From Aquibacillus albus (GTDB lineage Bacteria > Bacillota > Bacilli > Bacillales > Amphibacillaceae), in the NCBI RefSeq assembly GCF_016908325.1, contig NZ_JAFBDR010000006.1, forward strand, positions 113,519-177,518: a DNA stretch of 64,000 nt, written 5' to 3'. How positions within the stretch are numbered: the stretch's first letter is position 1; each line of letters opens with the position of its first letter. Positions 8,643 through 16,804 of this stretch are shown here, in pieces. Under the pieces are notes generated by a model that was given only the letters and a program-made list of their open reading frames with translations, was not told where the DNA came from and did no database searches. The position numbers and the translations under genes were made by a program.

Positions 8643-9560
8643 ATGAACAAAGCACAATCATTTTTAAAAAAGCTAGAGTTGCCAACACAAGACGGATATG
8701 ATTTAAAAACATCCACGCACACATTTGATGATGGAGGAAACTTCCGTATTGAAATTCCTTCAGTAGAAGGCCCTGCTACAATGGAACAGGTGATTAAGGA
8801 AGCAAACAAATTCGGTGTAACAGTTAATCGTGTATCTCAAGGAAGCGGTATTATGTTACTTACTGATAGTGATATTGGTGACATGGTTCAAATGGGTAAA
8901 GATGAAAATATGGAAGTTTGCTTATTTATCGGACCAAGGATGAGCTTTGATGTCGGAGGTAGTGCACATAGTCCAAGTGCTGGCTTACTTGGTTGGAGAC
9001 ATTCCGGCATGGATCAACTGAGTTATGCACTAGAAGATGTCTTTCGAGCAGTTGAATTAGGTATCCGTAGTATACTGGTAGCAGATGAAGGCTTGCTCTG
9101 GCTTATTAAACAAGCGAAACAGAGTGGTGATCTACCAAACGATTTAGTAATTAAAGTGTCAGCACTAATGAGTCCACCAAATCCTATAACTGCGAAGCTG
9201 ATGCATGAGCTAGGAGGAACAACTATTAATATCCCCGGAGATTTAACCTTGCCTAAAATTGCAGCCTTTAGGCAAGTGGTTTCTGCTCCACTAGATTTAT
9301 ATATTGAGTCTCCAGATAATCTTGGTGGTTTTATTCGATATTATGATATACCAGAGATCGTTCGAATTGCTTCGCCAGTTTATTTGAAATTTGGTTTAAG
9401 AAATGCAGCAAATATTTATCCATCTGGTCAGCATTTGGAGCCCGTTTCAATCGGACAGGCAAAGGAAAAAGTAAAGCGTGCTTCTATAGGTCTAGAAACA
9501 TTAAAACGATATACAGATGCTGTACAATCAAGGTCGATAACTTATCCAGCAGGTGTCTAA
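8643..9560 (+). CDS. U32 peptidase-like TIM-barrel protein, function unknown
   Basis: 305-residue cytoplasmic protein without signal peptide or membrane segments. I recognise it only as resembling the proteins annotated as U32-family peptidase: alternating strands and helices such as GIRSILVADEGLLWLIKQA, KLMHELGGTTINIPGDL and SAPLDLYIESPDNLGGFIRY suggest a TIM barrel. It lacks an obvious peptidase active site. RBS AAAGGTGGG precedes the ATG by 5 nt. It follows the GntR gene by 57 bp with a palindromic operator between, so it probably belongs to the same regulon as the divergent dehydratase. An aldolase or lyase-like step on an acid-sugar product is conceivable but is speculation. Confidence 0.6.
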   Translation: MNKAQSFLKKLELPTQDGYDLKTSTHTFDDGGNFRIEIPSVEGPATMEQVIKEANKFGVTVNRVSQGSGIMLLTDSDIGDMVQMGKDENMEVCLFIGPRMSFDVGGSAHSPSAGLLGWRHSGMDQLSYALEDVFRAVELGIRSILVADEGLLWLIKQAKQSGDLPNDLVIKVSALMSPPNPITAKLMHELGGTTINIPGDLTLPKIAAFRQVVSAPLDLYIESPDNLGGFIRYYDIPEIVRIASPVYLKFGLRNAANIYPSGQHLEPVSIGQAKEKVKRASIGLETLKRYTDAVQSRSITYPAGV

Positions 9561-9591
9561 TCTATCAGGCTAAAGTGAACATGCTAACATT

Positions 9592-9630
9592 AAAGGTGGG
9601 GCAGCTTATGTGCTAAGCTGCCCCACCTTT
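9592..9630. terminator. Bidirectional terminator between convergent genes
   Basis: A 17-bp perfect inverted repeat (9592-9608 and 9614-9630) with a 5-nt loop lies between the convergent U32-like and carboxypeptidase genes. T-tails are short on both strands, but position and stem stability support termination of both. Confidence 0.75.
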
Positions 9631-9636
9631 AAACGG

Positions 9637-10860
9637 TTACCATTCTACATTATCTTTTTGTCTTGCTTTTTTAACCGCAAATAGAACTACACCTGCTGCT
9701 ATGACGAACAGTACGATAAACATCGGCCAATTCGCAGGATCCTTTTCTTTTGCCTTTACCAGATGATCTGGTTCCTGTCCATTTTCCTGCGCATTTTCAG
9801 AGGGAGAAACGACGGCTTCCTCTTCAATGGCTTCCACCTCATTTACAACTTTCATCACAGGGATCGTTGTGTTAAGAGGTGCATCACCAATAAGAACACT
9901 AAGAGATCCATCCACCCATTCAACTGTAGCATCTTGGTCTTTGTACTTTGTAAAATAAAAATCCTCTGATACTGAATAAACCGTACCTAACTCATCTTCA
10001 TATTCTGTTCCCTTTTCAATTTTAACTGATTCAAACCTTTCAAAGCCATAATCGAATAAATCTATCGTGTCCATATAAGTATCCATTGGATAAGACCCAT
10101 TTAAAGTAACCGCGATCAACGATAACCCACTTCGCTCTGCAGTAGTCACTAATGTGTGACCTGATTTGCTCACATATCCATTCTTACCACCGATTACACC
10201 CTCATATGGGATTTCTCCTAACATTTTATGGTGATTATAGATGGTTGTTTCCCAAGCATCACCAATCCATTCTAACTCCTTTGTTGCAATTATACTTTGA
10301 AACTTCTCATTATTCATCGAATATTGCATTAATTTTGCTATATCAGTCGCAGTTGTTACATGCTCAGGATGGAAGAGACCATGAGGATTTTTAAAATGAG
10401 TATGCTCCAATCCAACCTCAGCTTTCAGATATTTGTTCAAACTATCTGAAAATCTTTCTACACTACCATCTAAATGTTCTGCAATTGCCACTCCTGCATC
10501 ATTACCGGAGTTTATGAGTAATCCTTGAATTAATTTCAGCAGTGTTACTTTTTCTCCTTCTTCTAAATAAACTCGAGTACCATCTACCTGCCGCGCTCGT
10601 TTACTAACTGTTACGATATCATTTAACTTCCCCTTTTCAAGCGCATAAATAGCGGTAGCCACTTTGGTTATACTTGCAGGGTACATCTTCTTGTTAGGAT
10701 TCTTTTCGTAAAGAACTTGTCCACTTTTCGAATCCATTAAAATAACAGATTCAGTTAACAAGCTGTTTGGCTTGTTTATTTTTTCAGCATCTATAGGAAT
10801 AGCAAAAAAATAATTAATCATTAAGGTCAGAATTAACCATTTACTTAATAGTTTCATCAT
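9637..10860 (-). CDS. D-alanyl-D-alanine carboxypeptidase, peptidase S11 (PBP5-like)
   Basis: Membrane-anchored DD-carboxypeptidase that trims the terminal D-Ala of peptidoglycan stem peptides. Counted from the chosen ATG, it has a signal/anchor segment (about 8-22), the SxxK motif SITK (63-66), SGN (118-120) and, where KTG is usual, KNG (226-228, in GGKNGYVSKSGHT). A PBP5-type C-terminal beta domain follows, then an acidic linker and a C-terminal membrane helix WPMFIVLFVIAAGVVLFAV instead of the usual amphipathic helix. I chose the ATG at 10860 because AGGAA lies 5 nt before it; a GTG four codons upstream has no spacing for an RBS. The Thr-to-Asn change in the third motif is odd but the fold is otherwise complete. 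Confidence 0.9.
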   Translation of the reverse strand: MMKLLSKWLILTLMINYFFAIPIDAEKINKPNSLLTESVILMDSKSGQVLYEKNPNKKMYPASITKVATAIYALEKGKLNDIVTVSKRARQVDGTRVYLEEGEKVTLLKLIQGLLINSGNDAGVAIAEHLDGSVERFSDSLNKYLKAEVGLEHTHFKNPHGLFHPEHVTTATDIAKLMQYSMNNEKFQSIIATKELEWIGDAWETTIYNHHKMLGEIPYEGVIGGKNGYVSKSGHTLVTTAERSGLSLIAVTLNGSYPMDTYMDTIDLFDYGFERFESVKIEKGTEYEDELGTVYSVSEDFYFTKYKDQDATVEWVDGSLSVLIGDAPLNTTIPVMKVVNEVEAIEEEAVVSPSENAQENGQEPDHLVKAKEKDPANWPMFIVLFVIAAGVVLFAVKKARQKDNVEW

Positions 10861-11208
10861 TTTGTTCCTCACTTATTCTTTGGATTTGAATAATGAAAAA
10901 ACTGTTTTTAATTTAACACTTTAAAAAGTAAAAGTATAGTGGAAATATATTCAGAAAACTTTATTCCTATGATGAAACTGTATGAATTTAAGTAAAAAGT
11001 ACAAGTTAAGTTATAGTACGTGTTTAAAAGGAGGACAAAAAGCGCAAAGAATTTCGAGGCGAAAAAGCTAAAAGTACCGGAGTATATGATTATGAATACA
11101 TGAGGAACGGAGTAGCGAGACAACGAAGAAATTCAAAGCGATTTTTCCCGGACTTTTTGAACATCCTCTTATAGTAAAAATGATTAACACATAGGACAGG
11201 TGAATCAA
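10861..11208. other. Gene-free spacer with a MITE-like insertion
   Basis: 348-bp region between the divergent carboxypeptidase and nhaC genes. Nearly half is the 150-bp element described at 11011-11176, and the rest is AT-rich promoter DNA. No coding frame is convincing. Confidence 0.6.
11011..11176. repeat. MITE-like element with 8-bp flanking direct repeat
   Basis: The direct repeat TTATAGTA (11011-11018 and 11169-11176) brackets about 150 bp whose ends are imperfect inverted repeats: CGTGTTTAAAAGGAGGAC at the left, and on the opposite strand GAGGATGTTCAAAAAGTCC at the right, continuing into a shared GAATTTC tract. It encodes nothing, which fits a non-autonomous miniature element with a target-site duplication. 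A folded regulatory RNA is an alternative. Its right end resembles 20253-20272. Confidence 0.6.
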
Positions 11209-12624
11209 ATGGACGCAACATGGACTTCAATCATACCATTTTTAGTCGTTATTCCGATTGCGATCATAACTAAGCAAGTTCTGCCAGGTCTGTTGGCAGG
11301 ATTATTAGTTGGATCCTATCTTATCTCCCCTTCTATTATTGGCGGGATACAAGAAATGTTAAACTATGTAGTGCAAGCATTAATTGATGAAAATAATATT
11401 AAAATTATTGTATTCCTTTATGCCTTTTCTGGGTTGATTGGAATAATCAAAATGACAGGTGGAGTAAAAGGGTTTGTGGAAACTGCTGCTGAAAAAATAA
11501 CGACAAAAAAACAAGCATTAATGCTCACTTATGTTTCAACAATCGGTACCTTTAGTGCACCTACCTTTCGTTTTGTAACAATAGCACCAATCATGAAGGC
11601 ACTCTTGAAGAAAGTGAAGATGTCAACCAAAGAATTAGGATTTATTATTGAAACAACAGCAACACCAGTTATTGTCCTTATTCCTGTTGCCACAGCCTTT
11701 GTTGGTTATATGGTATCTGTTATTCAAATTTCCACGAAAACGAATGCGATTGATGCAGATCCTTATACATTATTTTTACAAAGTATCCCTTTTAACTTTT
11801 TTGCTTTTGTTATTATTATTCTTGGTATTTATTTAAGCTTTTTTCACCCATCGCATTCAGGAGGGCCTACCGATATTGATGAGAAACAAACAGAAGAGGA
11901 TCAAGAGGATGATTGGCACGACTGTCACCCCGCTGTTTCCAAGGATTTACCAGAAAAACCGTGGAATCTCATCCTTCCCATCGTTTGTGTTATTTTATTA
12001 ACGCTATTTTTGACATGGTGGGATGGTTACACGCAAGGCTACCAATTTCTCGAGGCATTTATAGAAGCAGATGTATTAGAGGCAATGGTTGTCGCATTAT
12101 TAATCACTGTATTGTTATCGATTGCGTTTTTTCTTGTTCAGCGTTTCAAGTTAAATGAAATTGTTCATGCCTTTATTACAGGCGGGAATGAATTAATGTC
12201 TGTGATAGTTTTGTTATCGATTGTTTGGGGCCTTTCATCTGTAACAGATGACCTTGGATTCTCTACATTTGTCACAGCATATACAGACTGGATTCCAGCT
12301 ATGTTTATCACACCATTGCTGTTTGTATTTGGTTCAGTCATTTCTTTTTTTATCGGATCCGCTTGGGGAACGTGGGGAATTCTAATGCCACTTGGAATCT
12401 CTGTATCAAGTGCTGCTGATATATCTTTACCACTCGTTATTGGAGCTGTATTCGCAAGTGGTTCATTCGGAGCTCTTGCCTCCCCATTAAGCGATGATAC
12501 CAATACGATTGCAAAAATACTCGGACTGACAGTAATCGATTATGCTCGATTCAAACTGAAACCGGCACTGATTGCAGCAGGTATCACAACTCTTTTATAC
12601 ACAGGGGCAACTTTTATTTTATAA
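11209..12624 (+). CDS. nhaC: Na+/H+ antiporter NhaC family protein
   Basis: Integral membrane cation/proton antiporter (471 residues) with about 11-12 hydrophobic segments, beginning TSIIPFLVVIPIAIITKQVLP and ending LIAAGITTLLYTGATFIL. Family landmarks include the charged re-entrant region FIGSAWGTWGILMPLG and LASPLSDDTNTIAKILG, typical of NhaC/NhaC-like exchangers. A hydrophilic acidic, His-containing cytoplasmic loop (DEKQTEEDQEDDWHDCH) lies near the middle. I chose ATG 11209, 8 nt after AGGACAGG; the in-frame GTG at 11200 overlaps that RBS. Such antiporters expel Na+ and support salt or alkali tolerance. A MITE-like element lies directly upstream. Exact ion or substrate is not provable from sequence. 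Confidence 0.85.
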   Translation: MDATWTSIIPFLVVIPIAIITKQVLPGLLAGLLVGSYLISPSIIGGIQEMLNYVVQALIDENNIKIIVFLYAFSGLIGIIKMTGGVKGFVETAAEKITTKKQALMLTYVSTIGTFSAPTFRFVTIAPIMKALLKKVKMSTKELGFIIETTATPVIVLIPVATAFVGYMVSVIQISTKTNAIDADPYTLFLQSIPFNFFAFVIIILGIYLSFFHPSHSGGPTDIDEKQTEEDQEDDWHDCHPAVSKDLPEKPWNLILPIVCVILLTLFLTWWDGYTQGYQFLEAFIEADVLEAMVVALLITVLLSIAFFLVQRFKLNEIVHAFITGGNELMSVIVLLSIVWGLSSVTDDLGFSTFVTAYTDWIPAMFITPLLFVFGSVISFFIGSAWGTWGILMPLGISVSSAADISLPLVIGAVFASGSFGALASPLSDDTNTIAKILGLTVIDYARFKLKPALIAAGITTLLYTGATFIL

Positions 12625-12626
12625 AT

Positions 12627-12668
12627 AAAAAAACAAGAAGAAGCATATTATAATCTTCTTGTTTTTTT
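12627..12668. terminator. Bidirectional terminator between nhaC and yesL
   Basis: A-rich and T-rich arms (AAAAAAACAAGAAG and CTTCTTGTTTTTTT) with a loop of about 13 nt lie between the convergent nhaC and yesL genes. Both strands give a U-tract after the stem. Confidence 0.85.
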
Positions 12669-13302
12669 ATATGGACGCATTCGCACTATCAGTCATTATT
12701 ACCTCATACTTATCATTCACCTTTTTAAATGCACGTTGAGCAGGCATCGTTATTACAATAGCTAAAACACTGCCGCTAAAAAATAACAACAAACCTTGGA
12801 ACTGTAATAATATAAAGCCGATTCCTGCTGTACCAAGAAACATAACCAATGTAGGGAACGGATTCATTAACATAATGAAGAAAGCACTTTTAAAAATTTG
12901 CAAAAATTTCATTTCGTAATGAACGAAAATCGGGAACACATAAAATGCCGTAGCTAGTGAAATGAGAGAAATAATCAGTAATGGAATCGTTAATAAGGCG
13001 GCCATTGAATTTGATTGCATGGTTAAAAACAAGTAATCTAAATAAAAAATATAACCAATGATAGCAATCACATATCCAAGCAAATTGCTTTTTACGATTT
13101 CTTGTCTGTATGTTCTCCAAAAGGTTTTAAATATCGGTAAATCCGTTTCTCCGTTTAACCATTTACGAGTGATTGTGAATAGTGAACATGTTGCAGGAAA
13201 TAATCCAACAATGAATAACCCTAATATAGAAAATCCAATCCATAATAGATTAATATAAGCCAGTTTTGCTACCCATTCAAAAAATCTATGTACTGCATTC
13301 AT
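12667..13302 (-). CDS. yesL: YesL-like DUF624 membrane protein
   Basis: 211-residue membrane protein with about five hydrophobic segments (for example INLLWIGFSILGLFIVGLF and AGIGFILLQFQGLLLFFSG) and the N-terminal pattern FFEWVAKLAYINLLW common to DUF624 proteins. B. subtilis YesL of the rhamnogalacturonan locus belongs to this family; its role is unknown but it is typically encoded beside YesMN-OPQ type sugar transport systems. Here it is the last gene of that locus, 115 bp after yesQ with a stem-loop in the gap. RBS GGAGGGAGT precedes the ATG. Confidence 0.8.
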   Translation of the reverse strand: MNAVHRFFEWVAKLAYINLLWIGFSILGLFIVGLFPATCSLFTITRKWLNGETDLPIFKTFWRTYRQEIVKSNLLGYVIAIIGYIFYLDYLFLTMQSNSMAALLTIPLLIISLISLATAFYVFPIFVHYEMKFLQIFKSAFFIMLMNPFPTLVMFLGTAGIGFILLQFQGLLLFFSGSVLAIVITMPAQRAFKKVNDKYEVIMTDSANASI

Positions 13303-13344
13303 TTTACTCCCTCCAATTCAAGTGGAATGATAAAGGATCTGATG

Positions 13345-13391
13345 GTGAGGCCATTACGTTTCCTTTCCCACTGAAACAGTAATTTCCTCAC
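13345..13391 (-). other. Intercistronic stem-loop between yesQ and yesL
   Basis: Arms GTGAGG/CCTCAC, ATTAC/GTAAT and GTTTC/GAAAC can stack into one long imperfect hairpin. It has no U-tract, so it is more likely an mRNA stability or processing structure than a terminator. Confidence 0.45.
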
Positions 13392-13417
13392 GACAGTCCC
13401 CCAATTGCTCTTTCACT

Positions 13418-14269
13418 CTATCCTTTTAACCCACTTGTACTAATTCCTTCGACAACATAGCGTTGGAAAAAGAAGAATAATACAAATACTGGAATTAACG
13501 TAACAACAGACATCGCAAACATTGCCCCATAATTAGACACAGTTTCATTACTTAAAAACATATTGAGTGCCATAGACACGGTATATTTACTAGGGCTATT
13601 GAGGTATAAAACAGGTCCAAGTAAATTATCCCACGTCCAATAAAAGGTAAATATTGCAGTTGTCGCTAGCGCTGGTGTAATTAATGGTAGAATTATCTTA
13701 TAATAAATTTTAAATGTATTAGCACCATCAATTGTGGCTGCCTCATCTAACTCCCTCGGAATCGTACGAATAAATTGTACCAACAGGAAAATGAAGAATG
13801 GATGCCCAAAAAATCCTGGTACCACTAGTGGCTTAAGTGAGTTTAACCAGCCAAGCTTTGCGAATATAATGTACTGTGGAATCATCACTACTTCAAAAGG
13901 AAGCATTAACGTTACAAGCATAATTGTAAACCAAAAACCGCGTCCAAAAAATTTCAGCCTAGCGAAGCCAAAAGCAATTAAAGAACACGAAACTAGGTGT
14001 CCAACGAGCATTAATGCTACGAAAATCATTGTGTTTTTAATAAACGTAGCAAAGGTATAGCCACCAAATCCTTCCCATCCTTGAGGATAATTTTCAAATG
14101 TAAATGGATTTGGGATTAAAGTCTCAGCAGTTACAAAAATATCTGCACTTTCTTTAAATGAACTAAAAATTAACCAAACTACCGGATAGAGCAACAAAAT
14201 AGCAAAACCACCGACAATAATGTGATATAAAAAGTATTTTGATTTAGAAGTTGTTTTTGCTATTGCCAT
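13418..14269 (-). CDS. yesQ: ABC sugar transporter permease, YesQ-like
   Basis: Inner-membrane permease (283 residues) of a carbohydrate-uptake-1 ABC importer, expected to import rhamnogalacturonan oligosaccharides. Six hydrophobic segments are visible, and the ATPase-docking EAA loop reads [19 protein letters not shown] before [10 protein letters not shown]. The C-terminus ends [18 protein letters not shown], standard for the MalG/LplC type. It begins 3 bp after yesP, so the two permeases are translated together. No ATPase gene is in the locus, so a shared MsmX-type ATPase encoded elsewhere is inferred, as known for B. subtilis YesOPQ. Confidence 0.88.
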   Translation of the reverse strand: MAIAKTTSKSKYFLYHIIVGGFAILLLYPVVWLIFSSFKESADIFVTAETLIPNPFTFENYPQGWEGFGGYTFATFIKNTMIFVALMLVGHLVSCSLIAFGFARLKFFGRGFWFTIMLVTLMLPFEVVMIPQYIIFAKLGWLNSLKPLVVPGFFGHPFFIFLLVQFIRTIPRELDEAATIDGANTFKIYYKIILPLITPALATTAIFTFYWTWDNLLGPVLYLNSPSKYTVSMALNMFLSNETVSNYGAMFAMSVVTLIPVFVLFFFFQRYVVEGISTSGLKG

Positions 14270-14272
14270 CGG

Positions 14273-15232
14273 TTACCTGCCCCCTTCCGATTCATAATGA
14301 ACCCAGTATCTAGCAGTTGCAAAAATAATAGCCGTTAGAATTGCAATGATTAGAAGCATTACCCAAGCCATTGCTGATGCATAGCCCATATTGAAATACT
14401 CAATCCCTTGCTTAAATAGGTAAAGGGAATAGAGTAATGTACCATCTAACGGATCACCGGTACCTTTGGAAATGATGAATGCAGGTACGAATGTCATAAA
14501 TGCTGCGATTGTCTGCATAATCATATTAAATAACATAACAGGACTTAGCATGGGTATAGTAATCATATAAAACTTTTGAAAAAAGGTTGCTCCATCCACA
14601 CTTGCAGCTTCATAGTAGCTTTGCGGGATCGATTTTAAGCCCGCTAGAAATATCAACATGGATGAACCAAACTGCCAAACCGATAAGAAAATTAACATCC
14701 ATAGTGCTGCCGTCGGGTCTCCAAACCAGCGAACAGCATCTAGTCCTAAAAATGTTAATCCTAAATTAACAATCCCTTCGTCTCCAAAAATGTTACGCCA
14801 CATAATAGCAACCGCAACACTTCCTCCAATTAAGGAAGGTAAATAATACATCGTTCGATATAAACCAACTGCTCTTGAAGCTGTGTTTAAAAGCATAGCT
14901 ACAGCAAGAGCGAACCCTAATCGCAATGGTACTCCACCAAATACATAGATAAATGTCACCTTTAACGATTGCAAATATCTAGGGTCATCGGTAAACATTT
15001 TCTGAAAGTTCTCCAGTCCTATCCATCTCGGTGGCGAAAATAAATCATAAGATGTAAACGCGAAATATAAGGATGCTATGATAGGAATCATAGTGAATGA
15101 TAAAAAACCAATAATAAATGGTCCGATGAAAAAATATCCCCATAAATTATTTCTAACTTTAGCACTTAACTTTCTTGTTGGTTTCTGGTTTAATGGTGAG
15201 CCTAATTGTGTTTCACCTACCTGTGTACTCAA
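14273..15232 (-). CDS. yesP: ABC sugar transporter permease, YesP-like
   Basis: Partner permease of YesQ (319 residues), MalF/LplB type. It has a basic N-terminus (RKLSAKVRNNLWGYFFIGP), six hydrophobic segments and the EAA loop YYEAASVDGATFFQKFY before MITIPMLSPV. I place the start at TTG 15232 because AAAGGAG lies 8 nt before it; the open frame extends about 30 codons further upstream without an RBS. It is separated from yesO by 110 bp containing a stem-loop, which may lower permease relative to binding-protein expression. Confidence 0.87.
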   Translation of the reverse strand: MSTQVGETQLGSPLNQKPTRKLSAKVRNNLWGYFFIGPFIIGFLSFTMIPIIASLYFAFTSYDLFSPPRWIGLENFQKMFTDDPRYLQSLKVTFIYVFGGVPLRLGFALAVAMLLNTASRAVGLYRTMYYLPSLIGGSVAVAIMWRNIFGDEGIVNLGLTFLGLDAVRWFGDPTAALWMLIFLSVWQFGSSMLIFLAGLKSIPQSYYEAASVDGATFFQKFYMITIPMLSPVMLFNMIMQTIAAFMTFVPAFIISKGTGDPLDGTLLYSLYLFKQGIEYFNMGYASAMAWVMLLIIAILTAIIFATARYWVHYESEGGR

Positions 15233-15288
15233 GATCTCAGCTCCTTTCTGAATACTTAAGATGATGGATGGTAATAAGAATGCATTGA

Positions 15289-15315
15289 AACAGAGAGGGA
15301 AATAATCTCTCTGTT
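15289..15315 (-). other. Stem-loop between yesO and yesP
   Basis: Perfect 9-bp arms AACAGAGAG and CTCTCTGTT with a 9-nt loop lie just past the yesO stop. No strong U-tract follows. Such hairpins after binding-protein genes commonly stabilise the upstream message or partly terminate, giving excess binding protein. Confidence 0.6.
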
Positions 15316-15342
15316 CCAAAAACACCCATTATTCACAGAGAT

Positions 15343-16668
15343 TTAGTTTGCAAGAATACTTTCTGCTTGCTGCCTAAAGTTAGTAGCTGCATCTTCTGGC
15401 GAAATCTCTCCATAGTTCATTTGTTCAGATAGGTTATTAAGCAGCTCAATGATTTCACCTGCACCAGATGGATCTGGTGGTCCCATTTCGGAGCTGTTTT
15501 GTTCTGCCCAATCGATATACTCAAATACTTGTTGCTGTGCTTCAGAAACTTCAGAAGCAATTTCTTCCTTGATTTCAGAAGAAACAGGTACACCACGCTC
15601 GGCTTTAATAATTTTGTTAGCTTCTACATCATTAACAAAGAAGTCAATAAATGATGCAGCCGCTTCTTTATGGTCTGAGTTTTCAGACACAGCGAGGAAC
15701 ATACTAGGCTTTAAGAATAAACCATCAGACACATTTGGCCCTGGCATTGGGTGCATTTCAAGTGGTCGATCGGCAACCTGTTGTAATCCTAGGAATTGGT
15801 TCGACCATTGCCAAATACCTACACCCTCTTCTTTTACTACTGGATCATCTTCCACACCAGATAATTGAGATAAGTAATCAGGTGTCGGAGTAGAACCTGC
15901 TTCTACACGATCAGCCACCATGGAGAAGAAATCTACGAATAATTGGTCATCTTCATACCCTAAACCACTACCATCTTCAGCATACAAACGATCGCCTTGT
16001 GTTCGTAAATAGTAGTTAAAGAAAACATCTGGCTGGAACCCTGTATCAAAATAGTAACCAGCTCCAGCAGCTTGGTCTGCAATTTCAATATAATCATCCC
16101 ATGTCCAATCTTCCGAAATAGAATCTACTCCAATTGCTTCGAGCATTGCTGGATCATAGTGAAAACCTACTGCATTAACCCCAGCATTAAAACCATATAA
16201 TCCATCTCCGATTTTTCCACCATTAATGATATTTTGATCAATGTTAGATACATCGATTTCGTTATCTAAATACGGTGTTAAATCTGCAAGCTGGTTATTT
16301 TGTGCGTATTGAGAAATGTAAGAAAGATCCATTTGTATAATATCAGGTAATTCGTTCGCAGCCGCTTGAGGTGCTAACTTTTTCCAATAATCATCCCAAC
16401 TGGCATATTCTGCTTCAACGTTAATATTTGGATTTTTCTCTTCAAACAATTCAATTACTTCGTTTGTGTAATTATTTCTTGTTTGGTTTCCCCACCATGC
16501 AAATCGAATGGTTATTTGATCTTCTCCACTTCCATTATCTTCTTCTACTTCACTTGACCCATTACCACTGGAAGTGTCCCCTGAGTCACCTGAACTACTG
16601 TCACTACTACATGCCGCTAGCCAAAGTGTCATGAATAATCCCAGTAATAATATAAGTGTTTTTTTCAT
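15343..16668 (-). CDS. yesO: Sugar ABC transporter substrate-binding lipoprotein, YesO-like
   Basis: Extracytoplasmic solute-binding lipoprotein (441 residues). A signal peptide ends in the lipobox LAAC (Cys about 20), followed by a Ser/Gly/Asp/Glu-rich linker (to about 50) and a family 1 binding fold. ITIRFAWWGNQTRN, YASWDDYWKKLAPQAA and LPDIIQMDLSYISQYA closely resemble B. subtilis YesO, which binds rhamnogalacturonan-derived oligosaccharides. The GERGVPVS-like segment near the C-terminus (AERGVPVSSEI) is also conserved. A perfect cre lies 32 bp upstream, so it has its own catabolite-controlled promoter after the yesN terminator. Confidence 0.92.
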   Translation of the reverse strand: MKKTLILLLGLFMTLWLAACSSDSSSGDSGDTSSGNGSSEVEEDNGSGEDQITIRFAWWGNQTRNNYTNEVIELFEEKNPNINVEAEYASWDDYWKKLAPQAAANELPDIIQMDLSYISQYAQNNQLADLTPYLDNEIDVSNIDQNIINGGKIGDGLYGFNAGVNAVGFHYDPAMLEAIGVDSISEDWTWDDYIEIADQAAGAGYYFDTGFQPDVFFNYYLRTQGDRLYAEDGSGLGYEDDQLFVDFFSMVADRVEAGSTPTPDYLSQLSGVEDDPVVKEEGVGIWQWSNQFLGLQQVADRPLEMHPMPGPNVSDGLFLKPSMFLAVSENSDHKEAAASFIDFFVNDVEANKIIKAERGVPVSSEIKEEIASEVSEAQQQVFEYIDWAEQNSSEMGPPDPSGAGEIIELLNNLSEQMNYGEISPEDAATNFRQQAESILAN

Positions 16669-16699
16669 TTACTAATTCCCTCCCCTTTTCTTTTCGCAT

Positions 16700-16713
16700 T
16701 GAAAGCGATTACA
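16700..16713 (-). promoter_or_regulatory. cre site before yesO
   Basis: TGAAAGCGATTACA matches the cre consensus TGWAANCGNTNWCA at all 14 positions. It lies 32 bp upstream of the yesO start, probably over or just past the transcription start, where CcpA bound to HPr-Ser-P or Crh-Ser-P would repress. Confidence 0.85.
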
Positions 16714-16755
16714 GTTATAGAATATCAGATAATAGTTCAGATACATGATAGAAAA

Positions 16756-16804
16756 AACAGATATTTCTGTTCAAAAAAAAGAGAATCAATCATTTAGATT
16801 GATT
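16756..16804 (-). terminator. Tandem terminator hairpins after yesN
   Basis: The first stem, AATCAATC/GATTGATT (16784-16804), overlaps the yesN stop and is followed on the minus strand by an eight-T tract. Immediately after comes a second perfect palindrome AACAGA-TATT-TCTGTT (16756-16771) with its own U-run. Together they isolate yesMN from yesOPQ-L. Confidence 0.8.

Noticed and set aside
10908..11123. 71-codon minus-strand frame across the MITE-like element
   Set aside because: It runs from the spacer into the repeat with no RBS, and its hydrophobic product reflects AT-rich DNA.
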